From: Moraxella osloensis
GTDB lineage: Bacteria > Pseudomonadota > Gammaproteobacteria > Pseudomonadales > Moraxellaceae
Assembly (NCBI RefSeq): GCF_001553955.1
Contig: NZ_CP014234.1
Location: forward strand, 1,116,001-1,180,000
Reading direction: 5' to 3'
Length of the DNA stretch: 64,000 nt
The position numbers were made by a program, and so were the translations under genes. Every line of letters starts with the position of its first letter. Position 1 is the first letter of the stretch. The notes below the pieces were generated by a model, which saw only the letters and a program-made list of their open reading frames with translations, had not been told where the DNA came from and ran no database searches. This document shows, one piece after another, positions 29,201 through 38,874 of this stretch.

Positions 29201-31521
29201 CTGCCAAAGGTTTTGATGCCCAGTCTAGCGAAAAATTCTATGTGCGCCTTGATAAAGGCCGCTCATTCGTGATGTATGGCGATATCAAAACCCATATCGA
29301 CAACGAAGAGGGCTTGTCACTCGGTCAATACGACCGTACCCTAACAGGTGCAAAAGCGCACTACGAATCCGATAAAACCAAAGTCACTGCCTTTGCGGCA
29401 CAAACGAGCTCACGCCAACATGTCACAGAAACGCGTGGTTTAGGTATTTCAGGTCCTTATCCTACCGGTGTTGATTTCGCTGATTTATTACTTAATAGCG
29501 AAACTGTGGAAGTGCTTGTTCGTGACCGCAATAACCCAGGTACCATTATCTCTCGTCAAGCGCTCAATCGTTATAGTGACTACGATTTTGATAGTGTTAG
29601 CCATGCTATTTATCTACGCGCACCGATTGCTAGCACGGATATTGATGGCAACCCCATTTATTTGCGCGTGACCGTTGAAGCGGATGATGTTGGTGAAGAC
29701 TATACCATTGTCGGTACCGCTGGTAACTATCAGCTCACCAAACGAGTGAATATTGGCGCAAGCTATGCCCAAAGTGACGACCCCACCAATAACGAAAAAC
29801 TCTCAGGGGTGAATAGCGTTGTCAAATTTAACGATAAATTAAAACTAATCGCTGAGGTTGCCCATTATGATTCGGATAAAATCAATGACTCGCTTGCATC
29901 AGCCATTAATGTTCAAAGCTTAAATGCAGAGACATCCGGTGATGCGGCGCGCGTTGAATTGACTTATAAAGACAAAGCACGCGATGCCAAATTGTATTAC
30001 AACCAAGCCGATGAAGGCTTTACGCCTGCAACTTCACCTATTACTGCTGGGCGTACTGAGGCTGGCTTGAGGGTCAATAGCCGTATTAATGATAAAACCT
30101 TGCTTAAAGCTGAAGCCATTCAAACCAAAGACCACACCAATGACAGCCAACGTCAGGGTGCGACGGTCAGTATTGAGCGTAAACTTACCGATATCTTAAC
30201 GGGTGAATTGGGCGTACGTTACTACGAAAAAGATGCCAAAGCGGCTTCCACCAATTATCAAGAAGTGGTCAATACAGATGCATTTAATCAATCCATGCGT
30301 CCAAGTGTTACCAATAATGACAGCAATTATCAAGGTACGACGCTTCGTGGTAAATTGACTGCGAATTTACCAACATTGAATAAATCAAAAGTGTTTGTCG
30401 AATACGAGCAGGATATTGATGATGCTAGCCGTAATGCGTGGAGTGTGGGTGGTGAAACCAGCCTATGGAATAAAGGTCGCCTATATGCGCGTCACGAATT
30501 GGCATCAACCTTAATCGGTGATTATGGCTTAGATGGCAATGATGAGCACCAATCAACCATCATTGGTGTTGATGCTAACTACATGAAAGACGGTCAAGTA
30601 TTTAGTGAATACCGTATTAAAGATGGTATCTCTGCCCGTGAATCTGAAGCGGCGATTGGCTTACGCAATAAATGGAAAGTGCAAGATGGCGTCTACGTCA
30701 ATACATCATTTGAACACCTTGAATCTATGCAAGGTGAGAGCGACAACACAGCAACAGCAGCAACGGTAGGTATTGACTACTTAGCCAGTGACAAATATAA
30801 AGTGAGTGGGCGTGTTGAAAAACGTTGGGGCGTACAAACCGACACCTTGCTGACGAGTTTTGGTTATGCCAACAAAATCAATGATGACATCACCTTGCTA
30901 GCCAAAAATATCTATTCGCTGCAAGAAGATAACACCCAAAATAAAGACCGCACTGTAGATCGTTTCCAATTGGGCGTGGCTTATCGTGACTACGATAACA
31001 ACATCAGCGACCATCTAGCAAAAATTGAATATCGCTATGACAATAACGGTCTAGATGCAGATAGCCCTTACAAAAAAGAAACCTATATTGCTTCTTTACA
31101 CAGCAACTATCATCCTGTACGCCGCTTGACTTTATCGGGTCATTATGCGGGTAAATACAATGAACTCACTATGGATGGAGTCACCAGTGATAGCACCTCT
31201 CAAGTATTATCCGCTCGCGCCATGTATGACATCAACGAACGTTGGGATGCGGGTATCCAAGCGGGTACCATGTGGAGCGATAATGACTCACGTAATTATT
31301 TAATCGGAGCAGAGGTGGGTTATACACCCATGGCAAATCTGTGGGTTTCTGCAGGTTACAACTTCAAAGGCTATCATGACGATGATATCGCCAGTGGCAG
31401 CGACAACCAACAAGGGGCGTATATCCGCTTACGTTTCAAATTTGACGAAGATTTATTTAACAAAAAACGCCCTACCGTCAATAGCCGTATGATGCCAAAC
31501 GGTGAGGTCACAACCAAATGA
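26254..31521 (+). CDS. Giant outer-membrane protein: DUF11 + SdrD-B + Ig-like domains and C-terminal beta-barrel
   Basis: I start at the ATG at 26254 (1755 residues); a TTG at 26233 is in frame but less likely. A signal peptide (LGLLASSILLIQMNPALAANG) is followed by beta-rich regions, a DUF11 domain at about 329-450 (LSITKKANVKSAEIGDFVDY), an SdrD-B-like domain at about 465-570 (GKVYADFNRDGIQQKAQNEL), Ig-like domains at about 699-882, and from about 889 to the end a large beta-barrel with many alternating short strands, ending AYIRLRFKFDEDLF near the C-terminus. The segment DINPDQYYPVYGDASAKGFD is typical of a poorly studied group of such surface barrel proteins. I infer that it is anchored in the outer membrane and displays or exports the DUF11 partners. 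Its stop overlaps the next start by 4 bp. Confidence 0.7.
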   Translation: MTNNRHNSTRYHSLGKLGLLASSILLIQMNPALAANGRNIIQIDNTADANYVVDSHEGIVNTIKSNTTRVQAFSLPKYDITLTQPLTITIKPGNEVQWRNTLENTGTFDANVAVSFNTPNTLSNFQVYIDANNNGIIDSNETELQPTISIAAGEQIHLIVKALTSTELKDGDTVDVPITAVVQEDNTVQASATDSLVAILPSIAYKDPTYQNNLSQTSAGQPVYIEVGLAYCNADPTQVDNVWLNVTSSKTGDTIRLKAIETGVNTGKYRISAPTELNANAIADAVIQTLDGDTLTAQADKCESADGSSTGVISDKILTSINVNNTQTALSITKKANVKSAEIGDFVDYTIKVKNESKTDAENVVVKDDLPLGFTYVKNSVRVGGQKYTQDFVQSGKYMTLGLNSLKANETKEVTYRVVLGANAASGTGTNIAFAEGKDSLTGSVVQSPLGEAHVDVTAGVLNTDGIIIGKVYADFNRDGIQQKAQNELGVAGVRLYLEDGTFVVTDSEGKYSVYGMKAKTHVIKLDRTTLPRGVELVEQSNRNAGDPGSRFVDLKFGELHRADFAITDGIDSNDNQGHAALISDLQKRAKQIALKNDALEQAIKTDLKLEPIYTIDNTSNIEASGCKNPNIADGQINCESVIADNTAPVKKTGQLEVHPIAPVKAPDIEKALSTADDKRIEGVTADADFLNLTHNQRVDSTKIRVQIKAPKGANTELLVNNQPVDTSLIGKEVAWDKEGISGFDYYAVPLEHGNNTLTIRATDSTGKVVSSKSINLYAPNQIADITTRTHSQAIEADGVSEYQIAIRLLDTDHGQYAGSATITLDSDIGTIVSNDMDKDQAGVQVLVNGGEALIAIRAPSNPGKGNLVVKAGNLQKIIPLQFTPQLRPMIAAGIVEGAISFNNLGSKIESVSNNDGFEQELRSLSGNDSDNTTTGRAAFFLKGKVRGNMLLTMAYDSDKDKKDRLFRDINPDQYYPVYGDASAKGFDAQSSEKFYVRLDKGRSFVMYGDIKTHIDNEEGLSLGQYDRTLTGAKAHYESDKTKVTAFAAQTSSRQHVTETRGLGISGPYPTGVDFADLLLNSETVEVLVRDRNNPGTIISRQALNRYSDYDFDSVSHAIYLRAPIASTDIDGNPIYLRVTVEADDVGEDYTIVGTAGNYQLTKRVNIGASYAQSDDPTNNEKLSGVNSVVKFNDKLKLIAEVAHYDSDKINDSLASAINVQSLNAETSGDAARVELTYKDKARDAKLYYNQADEGFTPATSPITAGRTEAGLRVNSRINDKTLLKAEAIQTKDHTNDSQRQGATVSIERKLTDILTGELGVRYYEKDAKAASTNYQEVVNTDAFNQSMRPSVTNNDSNYQGTTLRGKLTANLPTLNKSKVFVEYEQDIDDASRNAWSVGGETSLWNKGRLYARHELASTLIGDYGLDGNDEHQSTIIGVDANYMKDGQVFSEYRIKDGISARESEAAIGLRNKWKVQDGVYVNTSFEHLESMQGESDNTATAATVGIDYLASDKYKVSGRVEKRWGVQTDTLLTSFGYANKINDDITLLAKNIYSLQEDNTQNKDRTVDRFQLGVAYRDYDNNISDHLAKIEYRYDNNGLDADSPYKKETYIASLHSNYHPVRRLTLSGHYAGKYNELTMDGVTSDSTSQVLSARAMYDINERWDAGIQAGTMWSDNDSRNYLIGAEVGYTPMANLWVSAGYNFKGYHDDDIASGSDNQQGAYIRLRFKFDEDLFNKKRPTVNSRMMPNGEVTTK

Positions 31522-32393
31522 AAGTAATTTTTATTCAATCAAGCGTAGCAGCTTCGACTCAGTTATCAAAAATACGCTTGTCATTACTGAGTCTGATAGT
31601 GATGACTGGTTTGGCTGCTAACACCGCAAATGCGGCATTAGCAAGTCAGGTTTTGCCAGTCAAATATCACGCAGGACAATACTGCCCTAGCGATATGAAA
31701 GCATTTGTACCAAAAGGCACGGCTCACAAGAATTTTGTTGCGGATATTTCTTGTATGCGTCAGCAGCTGCAAGCCTATCAAGCGGAGCACCAGCCAATCA
31801 ATACTCGCTTTCAAGCTTATAAAGCCGATGCATGGCTAAGCTATGTGGGACATGAAGATAGTGAAGCAAGCTTGACTAAAGCCGGTCATTATGCGCTGAA
31901 CGAAGCATTGAGTATCCTTGAAGCGCTAAAAACCAATCAAGTGGATAAATTACCACTGACAGCTGATATCCCGCCGACCTCTGGTTTACAGCGTCCCGAT
32001 CTTTGGGCAAGTCTTTTAACCATTAAGCAAACGCCTGCATTCACCCCGCTGGTCAAAACGGTAGCCGATAGTGAAGTCAAACTGATTTGGGCAGAAGCAG
32101 AATTTTGTGAGTTTGGTTGGCGTCATTCTCGCGAACATTATAGTGCTGCTGATCGCTGGGTCGCTACGGCTGAGTTAACCGCCTTAAATACATCAGGCGT
32201 GGATAAACAAAGCTTTAATGGGTTAAAAACTCAGTATTTGGCGCGCTTAAAGCCGCTTGCTGGCACTAAAGACAGTAAAGAAATTTGCCGTGGCGCTGTG
32301 TTACCTTATATCGAGCTACCCAAAGTTGGCATAACTGAGCCCAGCCCGCAACCTCTGCCACTGCCTGTTGTACCTGTTGCATCCCCTCATTGA
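31518..32393 (+). CDS. Exported protein of unknown function, coupled to the giant barrel protein
   Basis: The 291-residue protein overlaps the end of the barrel gene by 4 bp (ATGA), so the two are translationally coupled and probably form one system. A signal peptide with a long n-region ends near residue 40 (LSLIVMTGLAANTANAALA). The mature part is mainly helical in character and has four cysteines (GQYCPSD, DISCMRQ, AEFCEFG, KEICRGA), which could form two disulfides in the periplasm. The C-terminus is proline-rich (EPSPQPLPLPVVPVASPH). I do not recognise the family. A periplasmic or peptidoglycan-facing partner of the barrel is a reasonable guess. Confidence 0.6.
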   Translation: MKVIFIQSSVAASTQLSKIRLSLLSLIVMTGLAANTANAALASQVLPVKYHAGQYCPSDMKAFVPKGTAHKNFVADISCMRQQLQAYQAEHQPINTRFQAYKADAWLSYVGHEDSEASLTKAGHYALNEALSILEALKTNQVDKLPLTADIPPTSGLQRPDLWASLLTIKQTPAFTPLVKTVADSEVKLIWAEAEFCEFGWRHSREHYSAADRWVATAELTALNTSGVDKQSFNGLKTQYLARLKPLAGTKDSKEICRGAVLPYIELPKVGITEPSPQPLPLPVVPVASPH

Positions 32394-32443
32394 ACTCAAC
32401 AGCGCGTTCAAACCTGCCATTGTAGGATAAAGTGCCCAACACA

Positions 32444-32475
32444 AAGCGGACAACGATGATACGTTGTCCGTTTTA
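32444..32475 (+). terminator. Intrinsic terminator closing the surface-protein cluster
   Basis: CGGACAACG-ATGATA-CGTTGTCCG followed by TTTTA, 50 bp after the stop of the 291-residue exported protein. Confidence 0.65.
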
Positions 32476-32649
32476 CATTTGCCCTAGCGTTGGTTTTTGT
32501 ATTTTTAGGCCTAGTTCGCTTATTGATTATGGATTGCTGCATCTACCAGTATCAATGAGTGTTTGACTGGTGACTAGCCCACGCTTGATTTATGCTTTAT
32601 TAATCTATTTATTCTGTTTAATAAATATAGTGAAAACTGAATTATATCG

Positions 32650-32730
32650 AACATGGTCGTTCGTGGTAGGCCTGTCGAACCATAACGACCGTTACCCTTA
32701 GACAAGCTCAGGGCAAACGGTGCTTACTAT
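32650..32730. repeat. REP-like palindromic intergenic element
   Basis: Two imperfectly palindromic units lie in the 530-bp gap before metH: one around GTAGGCCTGTCGAACCATAA flanked by GTCGTT/AACGAC, and one around ACAAGCTCAGGGCAAACGG. Sequences with the words TTCGACAAGCTCAGGGC are, as far as I know, dispersed repeats in Moraxellaceae and other gammaproteobacteria. No second copy is visible in the window. The rest of the gap shows no gene; a TATAAT at 32870-32875 is the likely -10 of metH, with no good -35. Confidence 0.4.
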
Positions 32731-32925
32731 AATTTAGGATTGACTATAACTAAATTTGGGTTTGCTTTATCCTTCCACAATAGGCCGTCTGGCTCAAGTT
32801 AAATTTTTTGTAAACTTTCACTTGAGCCGTTTATTCCACAAATCTAACGATTGAGCGACAACAAAATGTTATAATCGACTTATTAACAGATACCTATGAC
32901 AATTTGAATCAGGACAAACCTTTCG

Positions 32926-35900
32926 ATGAGTATCAGCACCAGTAACGCCCCTACCAGTCACAAACCCCACGACCCCACCAATTTTAAATTAACGCCCCCT
33001 GCCAATTTTCCGTATCAAGACCGTCAAGCGACCAATAAAGCCCGTTTAGCTGAGCTGTTAAAGCAGCGGATTTTGTTTCTTGACGGGGCGATGGGGACAG
33101 AAATCCAAAACTATAAACTTATCGAGGCAGACTACCGTGGTGAGCGATTTGCCAATTTTGGACGTGATGTCAAAGGCAACAATGATTTATTGGTACTGAC
33201 CCAGCCGCATATTATCCGTGATATTCACCGCTCGTATCTTGAGGCAGGCGCAGATATCATTGAAACCAACAGTTTTAATGGCACGCAAATTTCGATGGCG
33301 GACTATGGCATGGAAAATCTCGCCTATGAGATTAACAAATCTGCCGCCGCCCTTGCCCGTCAAGTGTGTGATGAAGTCACTGCGACAAACCCAGACAAAC
33401 CTCGGTTTGTGGCAGGCGTGATTGGTCCCACCTCTCGCACTTGCTCGATTTCACCCGATGTCAATGACCCAGCGTTTCGTAACGTCACCTTTGATGAACT
33501 GGTTGATAACTACACCGAGGCGACTTATGCTTTGATTGAAGGCGGTGCCGATATCATCTTGATAGAAACCGTTTTTGATACCCTAAATGCCAAAGCAGCG
33601 ATTTTTGCGGTGACAGGCGTGTTCGAGACCATTGGGTTTGAATTGCCGATTATGATTTCGGGCACCATTACCGATGCATCGGGACGTACGCTGTCGGGGC
33701 AAACTGCCGAAGCGTTTTATAATTCAATCCGCCACGCCAAGCCGATTTCGATTGGGTTTAACTGTGCACTGGGTGCAGATGCGTTAAAGCCGCATATCAA
33801 AACCTTGTCGGATGTGTGCGAAACTTTTGTCTCCGCTCACCCCAATGCAGGCTTGCCCAACGAGTTTGGCGAATATGACGAAACGCCTGAGCAAACTGCC
33901 ACCATGGTTGCCGACTATGCCAAGTCTGGCTTGGTCAATATCGTGGGCGGCTGCTGTGGTACCACCCCCAAACATATCGCCAAAATTGTCGAGATGACGT
34001 CACCCTTTGCCCCGCGCCAGCTGCCAGACTACAAGCCAGCTTGCCGATTGTCGGGACTCGAAGCATTCAACATCACCCGTGACAGCCTGTTTGTCAATGT
34101 CGGTGAACGTACCAATGTCACAGGCTCAAAGAAGTTTTTGCGTCTCATCAAAAACGAACAATACACCGAAGCATTAGACGTGGCTCGTGACCAAGTCGAA
34201 GGCGGCGCCCAAATCGTTGATATCAACATGGATGAAGCCATGCTAGATAGCAAGGCGGCGATGATTCACTTTGTTAATTTGGTTGCCAGTGAGCCAGATA
34301 TCAGCCGTGTACCGCTGATGATTGATTCGTCAAAATGGGACATCATCGAAGCGGGTCTTAAATGCACGCAAGGCAAATCTGTGGTCAATTCGATATCGCT
34401 AAAAGAAGGCAAGACAGAATTTGTGCAAAAAGCCAAGCTATGTCAGCGTTATGGGGCGGCGATTATCGTCATGGCGTTTGATGAAGACGGACAGGCGGAC
34501 AGCTTTGAGCGTAAAATCGAAATCTGCAAACGCTCCTACGATATTTTGGTTGATGAAGTCGGTTTTCCGAGTGAAGACATCATCTTTGACCCCAATATTT
34601 TTGCCGTCGCCACGGGCATTGAAGAGCATAACAATTACGGCTTAGACTTTATTAATGCCACCCGATGGATTACCGACAATTTGCCCAACGCCATGGTCTC
34701 AGGCGGTGTGTCGAATGTGTCGTTCTCATTTCGTGGCAATCCCATTCGAGAAGCCATTCACGCCGTGTTCTTGTACCATGCTATCAAAAACGGCATGACC
34801 ATGGGGATTGTCAACCCCGCCATGCTAGAGCTGTATGACGATATCGACCCAGACGTTAGAAACGCCATTGAAGACGTGATTTTGAACCGTAACCAAGGCG
34901 AGTCAGGTCAAGACGCCACCGACCACTTGATGCAAGTGGCAGAAAACTATTTAAGCGGTAAGAAAAAAGACAGCACCGTCGATTTGTCATGGCGTGAATT
35001 GCCTGTAGAAAAACGCATTGAACATGCGTTAGTCAAAGGGATAACCACCTATATCAATGAAGACACTGAAGAAGCACGGCTAAAATTCCCCCGTCCCTTA
35101 GACGTCATCGAAGGACCTTTGATGGACGGTATGAATGTGGTCGGTGACTTGTTTGGGGCAGGCAAAATGTTCCTACCACAAGTGGTAAAATCCGCTCGGG
35201 TGATGAAGCAAGCGGTAGCATGGCTTAATCCGTATATTGAAAAAGAAAAAGTTGCAGGCGAAACCAAAGGCAAAGTGCTCATGGCAACGGTGAAAGGCGA
35301 TGTGCATGACATCGGTAAAAACATCGTCGGCGTGGTGCTCGGCTGTAATGGCTATGACATCATCGACTTAGGCGTGATGGTGCCTTGTGAAAAAATCCTA
35401 CAAGTCGCCAAAGATGAAAACGTCGATATCATCGGCTTGTCAGGCTTGATTACCCCAAGCCTTGATGAAATGGTGTATGTCGCCAAACAAATGCAGGAGC
35501 AAGGCTTTAATCTGCCCCTACTGATTGGCGGTGCGACGACGTCAAAAGCCCATACCGCGGTAAAAATCGAGCCCAACTATCAAAACGATGCGGTTGTCTA
35601 TGTTGCCGATGCCAGCCGCGCAGTGGGCGTAGCGACGACCTTACTATCCAAAGAAAAACGCGTCGATTTTATCAGTGCGCTGCGTCAAGAGTATGGCGAA
35701 GTCCGTGAACGCCTTGCCAATCGCCAACCCAAAGCGGCAAAGCTGTCGTATGCAGAATCGATTGAACAAGGCTTCCAATACGACTGGGCGAACTACACGC
35801 CGCCTAAGCCCAACCAATTAGGACAAGTCATTTTGGACGATTATCCGTTACAAAATTTATTGCCTTATATCGACTGGACACCTTTCTTTATCTCTTGGGG

Positions 35901-36693
35901 ATTGGTCGGCAAATATCCCAAAATCTTTGACGATAACATCGTCGGGGAGGAAGCCAAAGACTTATTTGCCAATGCCCAAGCCATGATTGACAAATTAATC
36001 AAGGAAAAATTGGTCACAGCTAAAGCGGTGTTTAAACTAAGCCCTGCCCAACGCCCAAGCTCAGACACGGTGCAGGTACTCGATGAGCAAGGCAATGTCG
36101 TGCATACCTTTGAGCACCTGCGCCAGCAATCTGATAAAGCCAGTGGTAAACCTAATTACAGCCTAGCGGATTTTATCAGTCCTGAGAAAACCGATTATCT
36201 CGGTGGTTTTACCGTGTCATTGTTTGGCGCAGAAGCACTTGCTAATGACTATAAAGCCAAAGGCGATGATTATAGTGCCATCATGGTACAGGCGCTTTGC
36301 GACCGCTTTGCTGAGGCATTTGCTGAGCATTTGCACGAGTTGATTCGTAAGCAATATTGGGGCTATCAAGCGAGTGAAAGCCTAACCAATGATGAACTCA
36401 TCAAAGAAAAATACGTCGGTATCCGCCCTGCGCCGGGTTATCCTGCCTGCCCTGACCATACCGAAAAAGGCAAGCTGTTTGACTGGCTTGACACCACCAA
36501 CGCCATCGGCACCTATTTGACGGAAAGCTATGCCATGTACCCTGCGTCTAGTGTGAGTGGGTTTTATTATAGTCACCCAGAGAGTGATTATTTTAATGTG
36601 GGTAAAATCAGCCAAGACCAGCTTGAAGATTATGCTAGACGTAAGGGTTGGGATAAAGCTACCGCAGAAAAATGGCTAAATCCGAATTTGTGA
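32926..36693 (+). CDS. metH: Cobalamin-dependent methionine synthase
   Basis: MetH transfers a methyl group from 5-methyltetrahydrofolate to homocysteine via cob(I)alamin. At 1255 residues it has the full four-module layout: homocysteine-binding domain with [10 protein letters not shown] near 50 and the zinc cysteines in GGCCGTTP near 341; the pterin-binding domain ([18 protein letters not shown] near 390 onward); the B12 domain with the axial-ligand motif GDVHDIGKN near 790; and the S-adenosylmethionine reactivation domain, with [14 protein letters not shown] near its end. The N-terminus has about 30 extra residues before the conserved part. A ribosome site AGGA lies 11 bp before the ATG. 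It is a single-gene unit with a strong terminator. I saw no cobalamin riboswitch upstream. Confidence 0.97.
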   Translation: MSISTSNAPTSHKPHDPTNFKLTPPANFPYQDRQATNKARLAELLKQRILFLDGAMGTEIQNYKLIEADYRGERFANFGRDVKGNNDLLVLTQPHIIRDIHRSYLEAGADIIETNSFNGTQISMADYGMENLAYEINKSAAALARQVCDEVTATNPDKPRFVAGVIGPTSRTCSISPDVNDPAFRNVTFDELVDNYTEATYALIEGGADIILIETVFDTLNAKAAIFAVTGVFETIGFELPIMISGTITDASGRTLSGQTAEAFYNSIRHAKPISIGFNCALGADALKPHIKTLSDVCETFVSAHPNAGLPNEFGEYDETPEQTATMVADYAKSGLVNIVGGCCGTTPKHIAKIVEMTSPFAPRQLPDYKPACRLSGLEAFNITRDSLFVNVGERTNVTGSKKFLRLIKNEQYTEALDVARDQVEGGAQIVDINMDEAMLDSKAAMIHFVNLVASEPDISRVPLMIDSSKWDIIEAGLKCTQGKSVVNSISLKEGKTEFVQKAKLCQRYGAAIIVMAFDEDGQADSFERKIEICKRSYDILVDEVGFPSEDIIFDPNIFAVATGIEEHNNYGLDFINATRWITDNLPNAMVSGGVSNVSFSFRGNPIREAIHAVFLYHAIKNGMTMGIVNPAMLELYDDIDPDVRNAIEDVILNRNQGESGQDATDHLMQVAENYLSGKKKDSTVDLSWRELPVEKRIEHALVKGITTYINEDTEEARLKFPRPLDVIEGPLMDGMNVVGDLFGAGKMFLPQVVKSARVMKQAVAWLNPYIEKEKVAGETKGKVLMATVKGDVHDIGKNIVGVVLGCNGYDIIDLGVMVPCEKILQVAKDENVDIIGLSGLITPSLDEMVYVAKQMQEQGFNLPLLIGGATTSKAHTAVKIEPNYQNDAVVYVADASRAVGVATTLLSKEKRVDFISALRQEYGEVRERLANRQPKAAKLSYAESIEQGFQYDWANYTPPKPNQLGQVILDDYPLQNLLPYIDWTPFFISWGLVGKYPKIFDDNIVGEEAKDLFANAQAMIDKLIKEKLVTAKAVFKLSPAQRPSSDTVQVLDEQGNVVHTFEHLRQQSDKASGKPNYSLADFISPEKTDYLGGFTVSLFGAEALANDYKAKGDDYSAIMVQALCDRFAEAFAEHLHELIRKQYWGYQASESLTNDELIKEKYVGIRPAPGYPACPDHTEKGKLFDWLDTTNAIGTYLTESYAMYPASSVSGFYYSHPESDYFNVGKISQDQLEDYARRKGWDKATAEKWLNPNL

Positions 36694-36702
36694 TTTTAAG
36701 TG

Positions 36703-36734
36703 AAAAAACGACAATGTAGGGTTGTCGTTTTTTT
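36703..36734. terminator. Bidirectional terminator between metH and the transglutaminase operon
   Basis: AAAAAACGACAA-TGTAGGG-TTGTCGTTTTTTT hairpin; T-runs on both strands serve the two convergent units. Confidence 0.85.
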
Positions 36735-36807
36735 ATCGCTTGGTGTTAATTAGCGCATGTATCTCGTTTGTTATCTTTACTCTTGTCACACCAAAACATA
36801 TTGAATA

Positions 36808-38874
36808 TTAATGTTTTTTTAGCGCGATGGTTTTCGCCAACTTGTCTAATTGCCGTATGGGTTGTTTGTTATCCGTGGGCTGCTGATAGCGGATTTGTCG
36901 ATATAGCGCGGCAAGTGCTTGCAGGGCTGCCTTATCGCTGACTTTTGGCTCAAGTCTAGTAAGCCAAGCCAGCACCCCTTCACTATCCTGCCTGGCAAGC
37001 GTTTTGTCTTTTTTTGCCAAGCGATTGGATAACTGTACCATAATCCAATCATGCTTATCCCACACCCGGCGGCGACGCCACCACAGCCACAATCCCAATA
37101 GTGCAAGGACGCTGACAAGGGTGACAAACATCACCATCACTTGCTGATAGACAGATTGGATATTAAGCCATTTAAACAGCGATGACCGCTGGCGGTCTTG
37201 GTCATAGCCGACCACATCGCGTTGCCAATAGTAGCTAGCCTGGTCAAACAAGCGGCGCGCTTGCTGCAGCATTTGAAACTGCTGATAGCTAATTTGTCCT
37301 GCCACGCCCTCACCAAACATTTTTGCCCCAGCGTCTTGGGTGACAGTGTCCATACCCTGCTCGACCCGATTGGGTGCGACAAAGCCCGTAGGATCTACAC
37401 GCACCCAGCCACGCCCTTGCACCCAAATCTCGCTCCATGCATGGGCATCCATTTGCCGTACTTCCCAACTTTTGCCATCACGCCCTAACTGCCCACCTTG
37501 ATACCCGGCTACCACCCGAGCAGGTACACCTGCCGCTCGCATAAGGTAAGTAAAACTTGACGCATAATGCTCACAAAACCCTGCACGGGTAGCAAATAAA
37601 AAATCATCGATGCGATTATTACCCAAGGTAGGGGGTGATAAGGTGTAGCGAAACTGCTGGCTACGCATCCACTGGGCGATGGCGTTGGTATAGGCAATTG
37701 GGTCATCGCCTGCTTGGCGATACAGTCGCTGCGCAAATTGGCGACTTTGCGGATTACCGCCTGCTGGCAATGCTAAATTGACCTGACGTTGCTGGGTAGA
37801 TAAGGCTAAATTGATAGGCGCATCATCTAACCAATGCACTTGATAAGTAAACCGCTGATTGACAGTGTCCCAATACCGCAGGGTAAAATCCGACGTCAGC
37901 CCAATGCCTTTTTGGCTGGTTATCGGATAATCAAGCCCAAACAACCAATTTTGTCCCGTCTGCTCTAAAATCACCCGATAGTCAGGGATAACGGCTAAGG
38001 TAAAGCGTTTACTCAGCTTCAACGTCGGCAACAACCAATCAGCAATCGGCTGGTCGGGCGTCCAAAGCGAGGAGCTAGGATTGGCTCGCCAGGTGGTACC
38101 ATCAAAATCAGAAAATACCAAACCGCGCCAATATAAATTTTGTTGGCTTGGCTGATTGCCTAAAAATTCTACCCGAAACGCCAATTCAGTCGATTGGCTG
38201 AGGTTGGCAAAATCGCCCGGTGACATACTATCTGACATGCCGGTCTTTGCTTGCGCGCCGCTCAAATGCACCGACCATAGCGGCGGCAATCGGGGAAAAA
38301 ATAAAAACAGAATAATGGTCAGAGGAATCGCTTGACCGACCAATAAGCCAAGCGTACGGTAGCGTCCTGTACCATCATCATTTTGCGCAATCATGGCAAA
38401 CAACACGACCATCGTGCCAATCGCCACTTGTAGCGTTGTCATCAAATCTTGGTTGATTAAAAACAGCCCAGCAAGCACAAATAGCGATAAACTGAGCACC
38501 ACATAGCCATCACGCCTGGTATGCAATTCTAGTAGCTTACTGACGGCACACAATAGCAAAAACGCGATACCGACATCCAATCCAAAGGCAGTACGATAGG
38601 TCAAATACAGCCCCACCAAGCTTGCAATGAATCCTGTGTACTGTATCAACTGTAATGAGCGCGGACGATACAAAGCATTGGGCAACCAACGTCGCAGGGG
38701 TTGCAATTGAAAGATGATAATAAAAAAGGCATACACCGATAGCCAAATGGGTAGATTTTTGACGTGAAAAGCCACAATCAACAGTTGAGATAGCAATAGC
38801 CACTGATACGCTGAGATTTGGTTTAGGCGCGCAGATAAGGTTAAGCTGGCGCGATTTGGGCTAGGGCGATTCAT
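36808..38874 (-). CDS. tgpA: Membrane transglutaminase-like protein (TgpA family)
   Basis: I place the start at the ATG at 38872-38874, which overlaps the stop of the DUF58 gene (ATGA) and gives 688 residues; an ATG nine codons earlier lies inside that gene. The first 200 residues hold about six membrane helices (DUF3488-type). A periplasmic transglutaminase core follows with catalytic Cys in RAGFCEHYASSFTYLMRAAG near 430, His in QMDAHAWSEIW near 476 and Asp in VRVDPTG near 493. A further membrane helix near 610 (MVMFVTLVSVLALLGLWLWW) precedes a C-terminal cytoplasmic tail (DUF4129-type region). The Pseudomonas homologue is essential, with a role in the envelope, but its substrate is not known. 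It forms the usual moxR-DUF58-tgpA operon. Confidence 0.9.
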   Translation of the reverse strand: MNRPSPNRASLTLSARLNQISAYQWLLLSQLLIVAFHVKNLPIWLSVYAFFIIIFQLQPLRRWLPNALYRPRSLQLIQYTGFIASLVGLYLTYRTAFGLDVGIAFLLLCAVSKLLELHTRRDGYVVLSLSLFVLAGLFLINQDLMTTLQVAIGTMVVLFAMIAQNDDGTGRYRTLGLLVGQAIPLTIILFLFFPRLPPLWSVHLSGAQAKTGMSDSMSPGDFANLSQSTELAFRVEFLGNQPSQQNLYWRGLVFSDFDGTTWRANPSSSLWTPDQPIADWLLPTLKLSKRFTLAVIPDYRVILEQTGQNWLFGLDYPITSQKGIGLTSDFTLRYWDTVNQRFTYQVHWLDDAPINLALSTQQRQVNLALPAGGNPQSRQFAQRLYRQAGDDPIAYTNAIAQWMRSQQFRYTLSPPTLGNNRIDDFLFATRAGFCEHYASSFTYLMRAAGVPARVVAGYQGGQLGRDGKSWEVRQMDAHAWSEIWVQGRGWVRVDPTGFVAPNRVEQGMDTVTQDAGAKMFGEGVAGQISYQQFQMLQQARRLFDQASYYWQRDVVGYDQDRQRSSLFKWLNIQSVYQQVMVMFVTLVSVLALLGLWLWWRRRRVWDKHDWIMVQLSNRLAKKDKTLARQDSEGVLAWLTRLEPKVSDKAALQALAALYRQIRYQQPTDNKQPIRQLDKLAKTIALKKH

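Noticed and set aside
32394-32925. Cobalamin riboswitch before metH
   Set aside because: No B12-box-like sequence or long structured leader was found; the gap holds a terminator and REP-like palindromes instead.
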